The notes beneath the pieces were generated by a model. It saw nothing but the letters and a program-made list of their open reading frames with translations. It did no database searches and was not told the origin of the DNA. Shown here piece after piece: positions 24,397-32,378 of a DNA stretch of 43,978 nt. The position numbers and the translations under genes are program-made. Source of the stretch: Rhodocyclales bacterium (GTDB taxonomy: Bacteria > Pseudomonadota > Gammaproteobacteria > Burkholderiales > Rhodocyclaceae); assembly GCA_016192435.1 (NCBI GenBank), contig JACPUD010000029.1, positions 1 to 43,978 of the forward strand, given 5' to 3'. Each line of letters opens with the position of its first letter. Position 1 is the first letter of the stretch.

Positions 24397-25305
24397 ATGA
24401 ACGAAATCGACCTGGTCCGCCTCAACTTCAACCCGCAATCCCTGTGGGCGCTCAACGCCATCATCGGCCTGGTGATGTTCGGCGTTGCGCTCGACCTCAA
24501 GCTGGCGGATTTCAAGGCGGTGCTGACCATGCCCAAGCCGGTGCTGATCGGCTTGGCCGGGCAGTTCGTGCTGCTGCCAGCCTTCACCTTCCTGCTGGTG
24601 CTGGTGATCAAGCCGGCGCCCAGCATCGCGCTGGGCATGATGCTGGTCGCCGCCTGTCCGGGCGGCAACATTTCCAACTTCCTGACCCACTATGCCCGGG
24701 GCAACACCGCGCTGTCGATCACCATGACGGCGCTGTCTACCGCCGTGGCGATCGTCATGACGCCGCTCAATCTCTCGCTCTGGGGCGGGCTGAATCCGGA
24801 GACGGCAAGGATCCTCAAGGAGGTGGCGCTCGATCCGCTGGAAATGCTGCTCGCGGTGTTCCTGCTGCTCGGCCTGCCGATGGCGGCGGGCATGTGGACC
24901 GGTTCGCGCTTCCCGCGCTTCGTCGAGCGCGCGCACAAGCCGGTAAAAATCTTTTCGCTCGCCGTCTTCGGCCTCTTCGTGCTCGGCGCGCTGGCGGCCA
25001 ACTGGCGCTACTTCCTCGACTACGTCGGCTTCGTCGTTTTCGCCGTGTTCCTGCACAATGGCCTGGCGCTGGTCACCGGCTACCACGCGGCGAAGTTCGC
25101 GGGCCTGCCGGAACGTGACCGGCGCGCGGTGTCGATCGAAGTCGGCATCCAGAATTCGGCGCTGGGCCTGATCCTGATATTCAACTTCTTCGACGGCCTC
25201 GGCGGCATGGCCATCGTCACCGCCTGGTGGGGCATCTGGCACATCATTTCGGGCCTTACCGTTGCCACCCTCTGGAGCAGGCGTCCGCCGCGGGCCGCGG
25301 CATGA
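24397..25305 (+). CDS. bile acid:sodium symporter (BASS) family transporter
   Basis: A 302-residue membrane protein with about nine hydrophobic segments. The family is shown by GVALDLKLADFKAVLTMPKPVLIGL, AACPGGNISNFLTHYARGN (sodium-site crossover helix) and EVGIQNSALGLILIFNFF (second crossover). BASS carriers import organic anions such as bile acids, steroid sulfates, pyruvate or pantoate with sodium. It begins 15 bases after the ThDP gene and overlaps the epimerase by ATGA, so it probably imports the pathway substrate or a related acid. Confidence 0.9.
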   Translation: MNEIDLVRLNFNPQSLWALNAIIGLVMFGVALDLKLADFKAVLTMPKPVLIGLAGQFVLLPAFTFLLVLVIKPAPSIALGMMLVAACPGGNISNFLTHYARGNTALSITMTALSTAVAIVMTPLNLSLWGGLNPETARILKEVALDPLEMLLAVFLLLGLPMAAGMWTGSRFPRFVERAHKPVKIFSLAVFGLFVLGALAANWRYFLDYVGFVVFAVFLHNGLALVTGYHAAKFAGLPERDRRAVSIEVGIQNSALGLILIFNFFDGLGGMAIVTAWWGIWHIISGLTVATLWSRRPPRAAA

Positions 25306-26252
25306 ACGTCGTCCTCGTCACCGGAAGTTCCGGCTACCTCGGCAGCCAGGTGGTGGCCGCACTGGCGCGCCGCAGCGACTTCAGTACCATTGCGCTCGAT
25401 GTACGCGTGCCGGCGCAGCGGCTCGAAGGCGTCAGTTACGAAGTCGCCGACATCCGCTCGCCCGAAGTCGACGCCATCGTCGCTCGCCATCGGCCGCAGG
25501 TGGTCGTGCACCTGGCGTCCATCGTCACGCCGGGCAGGAACAGCAATCGCGAGTTCGAATACAGCGTCGATGTCGGCGGCACCCGCAAGCTGCTCGAAGC
25601 CTGCGTCCGCCACGGCGTGCGGCGCATCATCGTCTCATCGAGCGGCGCCGCCTACGGCTACCACGCCGACAATCCGCAATGGCTCACCGAGTCCGACCCG
25701 CTGCGCGGCAACCCGGGCTTCGCCTATTCCTGGCACAAGCGCCTGGTCGAGGAAATGCTGGCCGAGTACCGTATCAGCCAGCCGCAACTGCAACAGGTCG
25801 TCTTCCGCATCGGCACCATCCTCGGTGCCACGGTGCGCAACCAGATCACCGACCTGTTCGAGAAGCCGCGCCTGATCGCGATCCGCGGCAGCGACAGCCC
25901 CTTCGTCTTCATCCACGACCAGGACGTGGTCGGCGCCATCGTGCAAGGCGTCGACTCGAAGATGACCGGAATATTCAACGTCGCTGGCGACGGCAAGCTG
26001 AGCATCCACGAAATTGCCGCGCGGCTGGGCAAGAAATGCGCGGTATTCCCGCCCGGCATGCTGCAGGCGGCGCTGTGGCTGCTGAAGAAGCTGGGCCTGA
26101 CCCAGTACGGGCCCGAGCAGATCGATTTCCTGCGCTACCGCCCGGTGCTCGACAACCGGCGGCTGAAGGAAGAATTTGGCTACGTGCCCAAGCTGACCTC
26201 GGCCGAAGTCTTCGAACTGTGGCGCACCTCGCGCCAGCGCAAGGCCCCATGA
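25302..26252 (+). CDS. NAD-dependent epimerase/dehydratase (extended SDR)
   Basis: A 316-residue extended short-chain dehydrogenase. The nucleotide-binding motif GSSGYLGSQVV (about 8) precedes VVHLASIVTPG, the active-site SSSGAAYG (Ser about 109) and YSWHK (Tyr/Lys about 141-145). GTILGATVRNQITDLFEKP and FVFIHDQDVVGAI form the substrate part. It could reduce, oxidise or epimerise a sugar-, steroid- or terpenoid-like alcohol; steroid dehydrogenase-like members share this architecture. ATGA overlaps tie it to both neighbours. Confidence 0.88.
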   Translation: MNVVLVTGSSGYLGSQVVAALARRSDFSTIALDVRVPAQRLEGVSYEVADIRSPEVDAIVARHRPQVVVHLASIVTPGRNSNREFEYSVDVGGTRKLLEACVRHGVRRIIVSSSGAAYGYHADNPQWLTESDPLRGNPGFAYSWHKRLVEEMLAEYRISQPQLQQVVFRIGTILGATVRNQITDLFEKPRLIAIRGSDSPFVFIHDQDVVGAIVQGVDSKMTGIFNVAGDGKLSIHEIAARLGKKCAVFPPGMLQAALWLLKKLGLTQYGPEQIDFLRYRPVLDNRRLKEEFGYVPKLTSAEVFELWRTSRQRKAP

Positions 26253-27067
26253 CCCGCCGCGAATTGAAGAGCCGCGTGGTGCTGATCAGCGGCGCTGCCG
26301 GCGGCCTTGGTACCGCGCTGTGCCAACGCTATGCCGCCGCCGGCGCACGCATCGCCGCGCTGGATCTCGACGCCGGCAAACTCGACAGTCTGACAACGTC
26401 GCTCCGCGCCACCGGCGCCGAAGCGCTGGCGTTGCCCGGCGACATCACCGACCCGATTGCCTGCAAGGCAGCGGTAGCCGCAACGCTGGAGCATTTTGGC
26501 GCACTCGACGGCCTCATCAACAACGCCGGCATCAGCCATCGCAGCCTGCTCGCCGACACCGATCCCGGCGTGATCCGTCGCGTCATGGAGGTCAATTTCT
26601 TCGGTGCCGCCAACCTGACCCGGGCCGCGCTGGCGCAAATCGTGGCGCGGCAGGGCTTCATCGTCGCCATCTCCAGCGTCGCCGGCTTTTCGCCGCTGAC
26701 CGGCCGCACCGGCTATGCCGCCAGCAAGCACGCGCTGCACGGCTTCTTCGACAGCCTGCGCAGCGAAGTCGAAAGCAGCGGCGTCGGCGTCACCCTCGTC
26801 TGTCCCTCCTTCATCCGCACCGGTATCGGCGCCGCGGCCACCGACGGCAACGGCGCGCCGGTCAGCAGTCCGCGCATCACCACCGGCGGCGAATCCACCC
26901 CGGAAGAAATCGCCGAGCGCGTTTATGCAGCAGTAGCGGCAGGCCAAAAGCTGCTGCTGCCCGATGCCACTGCGCGCAAGGCCTGGTGGCTCAGCCGGCT
27001 GGCGCCGGGACTCTATGCCCGGATCATGAAGCGGCGAGTGGGCGGGGAGTTTTCCGGCTTGCCGTAA
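26249..27067 (+). CDS. short-chain dehydrogenase/reductase (SDR)
   Basis: A 272-residue classical SDR with the cofactor motif GAAGGLGTALC (about 16), an acidic residue after the second strand (ALDLDAGKL, favouring NAD(H)), LINNAGIS, catalytic Ser in ISSVAGFSPL and YAASK (about 155-159). The C-terminus (about 230-272) is basic and hydrophobic and may touch the membrane. It is the last gene of the coupled operon. The substrate is unknown, but two oxidoreductases in one operon fit stepwise conversion of a hydroxy/keto compound. Confidence 0.9.
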   Translation: MTRRELKSRVVLISGAAGGLGTALCQRYAAAGARIAALDLDAGKLDSLTTSLRATGAEALALPGDITDPIACKAAVAATLEHFGALDGLINNAGISHRSLLADTDPGVIRRVMEVNFFGAANLTRAALAQIVARQGFIVAISSVAGFSPLTGRTGYAASKHALHGFFDSLRSEVESSGVGVTLVCPSFIRTGIGAAATDGNGAPVSSPRITTGGESTPEEIAERVYAAVAAGQKLLLPDATARKAWWLSRLAPGLYARIMKRRVGGEFSGLP

Positions 27068-27098
27068 TCCAGCTCGCGTCCGATGGTTTGGGAGTCGG

Positions 27099-27120
27099 CG
27101 CCGTGTCGCCAGCGCCAACT
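27099..27120 (-). repeat. dispersed repeat copy 8 (intergenic)
   Basis: Minus-strand AGTTGGCGCTGGCGACACGG, then CG: a consensus copy with AAG on its 5' side. Its left border (plus strand CAACTC) directly touches the broken AraC fragment that starts at 27122. Confidence 0.8.
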
Positions 27121-27121
27121 C

Positions 27122-27181
27122 TTCGTTCCAGGGTGCGCTCGATGCCACGCGCCGCGAACTGGCGCAGGTCTATCTGCGCGA
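27122..27181 (+). pseudogene. 60-bp fragment of an AraC-family gene
   Basis: Reads SFQGALDATRRELAQVYLRD in one frame, matching SFHGLLDASRRELAQVYLRD of the AraC protein encoded at 21583-21642 (opposite strand). The last 34 bases are identical. Nothing before or after matches the regulator, so it is a remnant. It is bounded by dispersed repeat copy 8 on the left and by the 3' end of the cytochrome gene on the right. Confidence 0.8.
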
Positions 27182-27186
27182 CCCGC

Positions 27187-28260
27187 TCAGTCGGGCCGGA
27201 AGTCGAACTTCGCCTTGGTCGGTTGGTTCTGGCCGACCCTGTGGATCGCCGCCGTGATCTTGTACGGGTACTTGTCCGGCATCCTGAAATAATTGCCGTA
27301 GCTCGTGGCGCGATTGAAGGAGATCGGATTGAGCTTCTTGGTCTGTTCGCCCATGACCGGATCGTCGACGCTCAACTCGATCCGCGCATCCTTGATCTCG
27401 CTGCCCGTGGCGCGGTCGAGCAGCGAAATATTGACGTGGTAATAGCCCTTGCCGCTGGGTATCCCGCCGCCCATCGCTCCCTGCTGGTCCTCGGCCAGGC
27501 GCTTGACCCGGATCGACTCCGCCGAGACGACGCCCAGATATACGTCCATGCCTTCGACGATCCTGTGGTTGCGGTCTTCGCCCGGGGCCCGGGTCACGGC
27601 AGGCACGCCGTTCGGCACGATGCCCTTGTTGAACATGTAGAGCGCCGCGACGCGGATTTCGGAGTCGGTCAGATCGGCCATGCCGCCGCGCGGAGGCATC
27701 GCCCCATGCCCCTTGATCGCGGAACGGACCAGGAATTCCGTGCCGTGCGAGAAGCGGGGCGCCCAGGCGGCCAGGTCGCCGATTTTCGGCGCACCGTCGA
27801 CGCCGCTCTCGTGGCATTTGATGCACTGCGAGTTGACGATCTGTTCGCCGGAGCGCTCGCGAAACGCTGTCGCGACTGCCGCCGGTTCGGTCCAATGGCC
27901 GCCGGACTGATTGACCATGTAGGTGATGGCGCGCTTGATGTCCATGTCCCCCAGGCCGGGATTGCCGCCGTGCGGCGGCATTTTCCGCAAGCCCTGCAGC
28001 GCGTGCTGACTGAGACTGGTCAGGCCTTGCGCGGCCCTCGGTTTCCAGGCCTGCGCATCGCCGATTTTCGGCGCGCCATTCAGTCCCGCAGCGTGGCAAT
28101 TGGCGCAAACCGCATCGACCACCTGCTTGCCGCTCAAGCCCTTGTCCTCACCCATCGCCACGGCGGGAATCAACAGGATGGCGGCAAGGACGATTCTTGC
28201 CGACAGCTTCTTCGAGATATGCAAATGCGTGGATTTTTTGATTTCGACTGGATTGTTCAT
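27187..28260 (-). CDS. dihaem cytochrome c with C-terminal beta-rich domain
   Basis: A 357-residue periplasmic protein with a signal segment at about 20-37 (ARIVLAAILLIPAVAMG). Two cytochrome c5-like domains follow: CANCH with distal Met in MPPHGG (about 53-115), and CIKCH with MPPRGG (about 145-210). The last 130 residues hold no haem site and look like a beta-sandwich (GKGYYHVNISLLDRATGSEIKDARIELSV ... KITAAIHRVGQNQPTKAKFDF), like periplasmic metal-chaperone or YtkA-type domains. It would carry electrons and perhaps bind a partner or metal. The fusion is unusual. It is transcribed alone, convergent with the SDR operon. Confidence 0.85.
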   Translation of the reverse strand: MNNPVEIKKSTHLHISKKLSARIVLAAILLIPAVAMGEDKGLSGKQVVDAVCANCHAAGLNGAPKIGDAQAWKPRAAQGLTSLSQHALQGLRKMPPHGGNPGLGDMDIKRAITYMVNQSGGHWTEPAAVATAFRERSGEQIVNSQCIKCHESGVDGAPKIGDLAAWAPRFSHGTEFLVRSAIKGHGAMPPRGGMADLTDSEIRVAALYMFNKGIVPNGVPAVTRAPGEDRNHRIVEGMDVYLGVVSAESIRVKRLAEDQQGAMGGGIPSGKGYYHVNISLLDRATGSEIKDARIELSVDDPVMGEQTKKLNPISFNRATSYGNYFRMPDKYPYKITAAIHRVGQNQPTKAKFDFRPD

Positions 28261-28366
28261 CGCAGGTCTCCTTCCTCAAAAAGCGGGAGCTTCAGGAGAC
28301 ACGTCGCGACGCATTGCGCGTCGCCAGCAAAACTTCAACCCGGGCACCTGGTCCCGCCTGCAAAAC

Positions 28367-28388
28367 CATACGGGAATATCCCCATATG
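28367..28388. promoter_or_regulatory. imperfect palindrome upstream of the cytochrome gene
   Basis: CATACGGGA-ATA-TCCCCATATG is a near-symmetrical element about 110 bases before the cytochrome start, in the 217-base gap to the GGDEF/EAL gene. It could be an operator; no regulator is identified. The rest of the gap shows nothing else. Confidence 0.35.
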
Positions 28389-28477
28389 TTTTTGATCATA
28401 GTACATGCCCGGGCAAGCCGAAATGCCGATCCACGGCCGCTACGGAGACGATCAAATCCGCTGATGCGGATTCATGT

Positions 28478-31400
28478 TCATGCCGCGCCTGCGGTCTCCT
28501 GAGCAAAGCGCTCGAAGCCATCGATCGGCAGCGGCCGGCTGAAGAAATAGCCCTGATAGGCATCGCAGCCGGAACTGGCGAGAAAGTCGCGCTGCGCCGC
28601 CGTTTCGACGCCTTCCGCCATCACCGACAGGCCGAGGCTCCGGGCCAGTGCCACGACGGTTCGTGCAATCGCGGCATCGTTCGGGTCCGTGAGCACGTCG
28701 CGCACGAACGACTGGTCGATCTTCAACTGATCCAGCGGCAGGCGCTTCAGATAGGACAGCGACGAATAGCCGGTACCGAAGTCGTCGAGCGAGAAGCCCA
28801 CGCCCGCGGCCTGCAGTGCGGCCATCTTGTCGATGATTTCCTCGACGTTGTGCACCAGCAGGCTTTCGGTCAGTTCCAGCTTCAATCGCAGCGGATCGGC
28901 ACCGGTGTGCTTGAGCACCGCCAGCACCTGGCTGACGAAATCGGGCCGGTTGATTTGATGCACGCTGACATTGACCGCAATCGTGAGCTGGGCCAACTCC
29001 GGCCGGACGGCCCATTTTGCCAATTGGCTGCAGGCCGTTTCAAGCACCCAGTGGCCCAAAGGCAGGATCAGTCCGGTTTCCTCTGCCAGCGGAATGAACT
29101 CGGCAGGCGAAACCAGACCGTGTTCCGGATGCTGCCAGCGCACCAGGACTTCGGCACCCGTGACGCGGCCCTGGCCGCCCACCTGAGCCTGGTAGTGGAG
29201 CACGAACTGCTTGCCGTCGACGGCCCGCCGCAGGCCTTCCTCCAGCGCCGCGCGCTCCTTGACGACGGACTCCATGGCCGGATCGAAGAAACGGAAGGTG
29301 TTGCGGCCGCTTTCCTTGGCCTTGTACATGGCCAGATCGGCCTGCTTCATCAAGTCGTCGATGCTGGGGGGGTGAGCCCCGAACAGGGTGATGCCGATGC
29401 TGGCCGTGCTCTGGAAAGCCACATTGTTAAGTTGATACTTGTGGTTGAACGAGGTGAGAATCTTGTCCGCGACCGCTTCGATGCCGGTGGCCGCTTCGCT
29501 CTCGCCGGTGCTCAGGTTGGCCAGCATCACCACGAATTCGTCGCCGCCGAGCCGCGCCACGGTGTCGCCGGCGCGCACGCACTGGGTCAGGCGCTGCGCC
29601 ACCTGCTGCAGCAGCATGTCGCCCATGTCATGACCCAGCGTGTCGTTGAGCTTCTTGAAATTGTCGAGGTCGATGAACAGCAGCGCACCGTGGTTGCCAT
29701 TGCGGGCGCTGGCGGACAAGGCCTGCTTGAGCCGATCCAGCAACAGCGTGCGGTTGGGCAGGCTGGTCAGCTGGTCGAAGAAGGCCAGTTCCTTGATCTT
29801 CTCTTCCGCCTTCTTGCGTTCCGTGATGTCGTAGTGCGTGCCGATGTAATGCGTCACCGCACCGTCGTCGCCTTTCACCGCCGAAATGGTCAGCCATTTT
29901 GGATAGACCTCGCCGTTCTTTCGCCGGTCCCAGATTTCTCCCTGCCAGCCTCCGCTGCGGTCGATGGATTGCCACATGGCGCGATAGAACTCCGCATCAT
30001 GGCGGCCCGACTTGAGCAGCCGCGGCGTTTGGCCCACCAGTTCGTCGGGCGCGTAGCCCGTGCTTGCGGAAAACGCCCGATTGACCCGCAGGATCACGCC
30101 GCCGGCGTCGGTGACCACCATGCCTTCCTGCGACTCGAAGGCGGCAGCGGCGATGCGCAGGTCGGCCTCGGCCCGCTTGCGCTCGGTGACGTCGCGGGTG
30201 ATGGCCAGATGCACCAGCTCGCCGCTGTCCAGCATCGGCACGGCGTGGGTTTCCAGCCAGCGGTGGCCGCCCTTGAAGCCCTGCACTTCAAACATCATCT
30301 GCACCGATTCGCCGGCAAGCACCCGCCGGTGCAGGTCTTCAAAGGCCGGCCGGTATTCGGGAGTGACCACCGAAAACATCGAACGCCCCACCACCTGCTG
30401 CAGCGAGTCGGCCTCGATCATCGCCAGTCCGGCCGGATTCATCTGCTTCAGGCATCCGGCCGCATCGACGATCTTGATGCATTCCGGCTCGGTTTCGATG
30501 ATCGCCCGCAAGCGCAATTCGCTCTCCTTCAATGCCGTCTCGCGCTGCCCCAGCGTGACCAGCAGTTGATTGAAGCCGCCGATCAATTCGCCGATTTCAT
30601 CCTGGCGGACGATCGGCAGGGCCTGCGGCGGCTGGCCTGAGCGCGATTGGCTGGACAGCGCCTGCGCCGCATCGAGCAGCGGCGAAAGTTCCCGGCGCAA
30701 CATCCACCAGGTCAGACCGCCCGCCAGCAGGGACAGGAACAGTGTGGCGACCAGCATGCGCCGCTGCAGCTCGTTGATCGAGGCAAAGGCTTCGGCCGTC
30801 GACAGAATCACGGATGTGTACCAGCCGGCGCTGGGCACCTGCTTGATCGAGACCAGCACTTCCAGCCCGTGCGGATTGACGACCACCGCCGAGCCTTCGT
30901 AGCCCTGCATGAAACGGTCGATCCACGGATTGACGCCGTGGGCCGGGAGCACTTCCATGATGCGGGACTTGTCGAAGGCGGCAACGATGGTCCGCGTCTT
31001 CGGCGTGATCAGGAATGCCCCGCCGGACTTGCCATAGCTGCTGTCGGTAATCTGGCTCAGGAAATTGGGCAGGCCCAGGTTGATCTCTCCGGCCAGGGCT
31101 CCGATGATTTCGCCTTGGGAGTTGCGGATGGGCACGGCCATGTCGAAAACCGGCTGTTGCGCCCGCTTGCCGAAGACGGGCTGGCCGATCATGGACTTGC
31201 CCTCTGCCAGGGTTTCGCCCAGATATGCCGGATCGCTGAAATCGACGCCAATCCGTTGCGCCGAGACCGGCACCGCTGCAATCGCCTTGCCGTCCGAATC
31301 GATCGCGAATACGCCGCCGTTGAACAGGATTTCAAAAACCGGCTGCTGTGCCAGGCGCGACTGCAGGGCGGCGGGGTCGTTCATCATGGCCGGGCTGATG

Positions 31401-31633
31401 CCGGCGGCAACGCTTGCCAGCACCTGCAGCCTCAGCTCCAGCTCCTGGTCGATATCGGCTGCGATCAGGGAAACCGCCGCGAACTGCTGTTCGCTCAACT
31501 GGCGTTCCAGATCCTTGCGCAACACCCGGCTGGAGTAGAACGCAAGCGACCAGATGCTGGCCAGGAATATGGCCAGGGTGAACAGCGTCACCCTCGTCTT
31601 TAGCGATCTCCAGTGCAAGCCAGCGAAATTCAA
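28478..31633 (-). CDS. Cache/HAMP/PAS/GGDEF/EAL cyclic-di-GMP signalling protein
   Basis: About 1051 residues. A membrane segment (LFTLAIFLASIWSLAFYS) leads to a periplasmic dCache-type sensor, a second membrane segment near 310-330 (MLVATLFLSLLAGGLTWWML), a HAMP region, two PAS domains with PAC parts, then GGDEF and EAL. RLGGDEFVVM is intact, with the inhibitory RxxD site (RAGD) five residues before it; the EAL motif reads EVLVRWQHP, and DDFGTGYSSLSYLKRLPLD is intact. It may make, degrade, or do both to cyclic-di-GMP in response to a periplasmic ligand. The TTG start (NFAGLHWRSLKTRV) is preferred; an ATG at 31768 would place a candidate FNR site inside the gene. The start is uncertain. Confidence 0.88.
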   Translation of the reverse strand: MNFAGLHWRSLKTRVTLFTLAIFLASIWSLAFYSSRVLRKDLERQLSEQQFAAVSLIAADIDQELELRLQVLASVAAGISPAMMNDPAALQSRLAQQPVFEILFNGGVFAIDSDGKAIAAVPVSAQRIGVDFSDPAYLGETLAEGKSMIGQPVFGKRAQQPVFDMAVPIRNSQGEIIGALAGEINLGLPNFLSQITDSSYGKSGGAFLITPKTRTIVAAFDKSRIMEVLPAHGVNPWIDRFMQGYEGSAVVVNPHGLEVLVSIKQVPSAGWYTSVILSTAEAFASINELQRRMLVATLFLSLLAGGLTWWMLRRELSPLLDAAQALSSQSRSGQPPQALPIVRQDEIGELIGGFNQLLVTLGQRETALKESELRLRAIIETEPECIKIVDAAGCLKQMNPAGLAMIEADSLQQVVGRSMFSVVTPEYRPAFEDLHRRVLAGESVQMMFEVQGFKGGHRWLETHAVPMLDSGELVHLAITRDVTERKRAEADLRIAAAAFESQEGMVVTDAGGVILRVNRAFSASTGYAPDELVGQTPRLLKSGRHDAEFYRAMWQSIDRSGGWQGEIWDRRKNGEVYPKWLTISAVKGDDGAVTHYIGTHYDITERKKAEEKIKELAFFDQLTSLPNRTLLLDRLKQALSASARNGNHGALLFIDLDNFKKLNDTLGHDMGDMLLQQVAQRLTQCVRAGDTVARLGGDEFVVMLANLSTGESEAATGIEAVADKILTSFNHKYQLNNVAFQSTASIGITLFGAHPPSIDDLMKQADLAMYKAKESGRNTFRFFDPAMESVVKERAALEEGLRRAVDGKQFVLHYQAQVGGQGRVTGAEVLVRWQHPEHGLVSPAEFIPLAEETGLILPLGHWVLETACSQLAKWAVRPELAQLTIAVNVSVHQINRPDFVSQVLAVLKHTGADPLRLKLELTESLLVHNVEEIIDKMAALQAAGVGFSLDDFGTGYSSLSYLKRLPLDQLKIDQSFVRDVLTDPNDAAIARTVVALARSLGLSVMAEGVETAAQRDFLASSGCDAYQGYFFSRPLPIDGFERFAQETAGAA

Positions 31634-31693
31634 GCCCGATACCCCAGTTGAAACGGTCAGGCGGTTCGTCCGCCTTGGGCGAAGTATCGCATT

Positions 31694-31707
31694 TTGGCCC
31701 GGATCAA
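31694..31707 (-). promoter_or_regulatory. possible FNR/DNR-like site upstream of the GGDEF/EAL gene
   Basis: Minus-strand TTGATCCGGGCCAA fits TTGAT-N4-(A/G)TCAA with one mismatch in the right half. It lies about 60-75 bases before the preferred TTG start, in a 175-base gap with no other feature. Confidence 0.3.
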
Positions 31708-31808
31708 AACGTCTTGCCCGGGGCTCGTCGCGCCGGATCGAGCGTGGCTCTGCGCGGCGGCGCTGCAACAGCTTGTTCGGCCGGAATGCGAACTCCGGCC
31801 TCAGTCCG

Positions 31809-32288
31809 TCACAGCATCTCGACCACCCATTGCGTCACGGTGCCGGTGGCATGGGCGCATTGCTTGCCGCGGGCTTCGTCGAAGGCCCGGTATTCCGCGG
31901 CGTTCCACATGTCGAAAGTGCGGCCGGTGAATTGCAGTTGCAGTTCGCGGCAGGTGACGCCGCCGAATTCCTGGCGGAAGCGCTCGGTGAGTTCCCTGGC
32001 TTTTTTGAAGTTGTTGATGTAGCGGCCGCGGTCGAGCTTGTCGCGGTCGCGCCCGAACTTTGCGCTCAAGGCCAGCAGGCCGCCGCTAAGGGCGCCGCAG
32101 ACGCCTTCGCCGAGCAGGCCGCCGCCGCCGGAGAGGCCGTGGCTGGCCTTGATCGTCTGATCGTCGATGATGCCGACGGTTTCCTGCACCGTGGCCAGCA
32201 CGCATTGCGGGCAGCAGCCGTAGTCGAGTTCGTACTGCTGGGCTTTGGCGTAGGCTTGTTCGCCGAGCGATAGCGCATCCCGTTCCAT
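31809..32288 (-). CDS. C_GCAxxG_C_C family redox protein
   Basis: A 159-residue protein with the family's cysteine signature: CCPQC (about 25-29), VCGALSGGLLA (GCAxxG-type motif, about 62-72), TCREL (about 111) and a late C in KQCAHA. Glycine-rich GLSGGGGLLGEG precedes the second motif. The family is found in anaerobes and metal or sulfur metabolisers; its cysteines are thought to bind metal or carry redox equivalents. GGAGACCACC precedes the chosen ATG; an in-frame ATG four codons upstream overlaps that site. It is divergent from the methyltransferase across a short palindromic promoter region. Confidence 0.88.
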   Translation of the reverse strand: MERDALSLGEQAYAKAQQYELDYGCCPQCVLATVQETVGIIDDQTIKASHGLSGGGGLLGEGVCGALSGGLLALSAKFGRDRDKLDRGRYINNFKKARELTERFRQEFGGVTCRELQLQFTGRTFDMWNAAEYRAFDEARGKQCAHATGTVTQWVVEML

Positions 32289-32300
32289 GGTGGTCTCCAT

Positions 32301-32324
32301 AGTATTAGTGTTAGCTAATATACT
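32301..32324. promoter_or_regulatory. AT-rich palindrome in the divergent promoter
   Basis: AGTATTAG and CTAATATACT face each other around TGTTAG, with TTAGCTAA as a perfect inner palindrome. It is strikingly A+T-rich against its surroundings and lies immediately before the redox gene, 55 bases before the methyltransferase. It resembles ArsR-type operators in composition; no such regulator gene is adjacent. Confidence 0.45.
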
Positions 32325-32378
32325 CCTGAGGCAGCGCTCAATCCAGCCGGGATGTGCAATCAGCAGGAGGATTATTCG

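Noticed and set aside
28100..30640. An 846-codon plus-strand open frame
   Set aside because: It is antisense to the GGDEF/EAL gene and cytochrome gene and has no domain.
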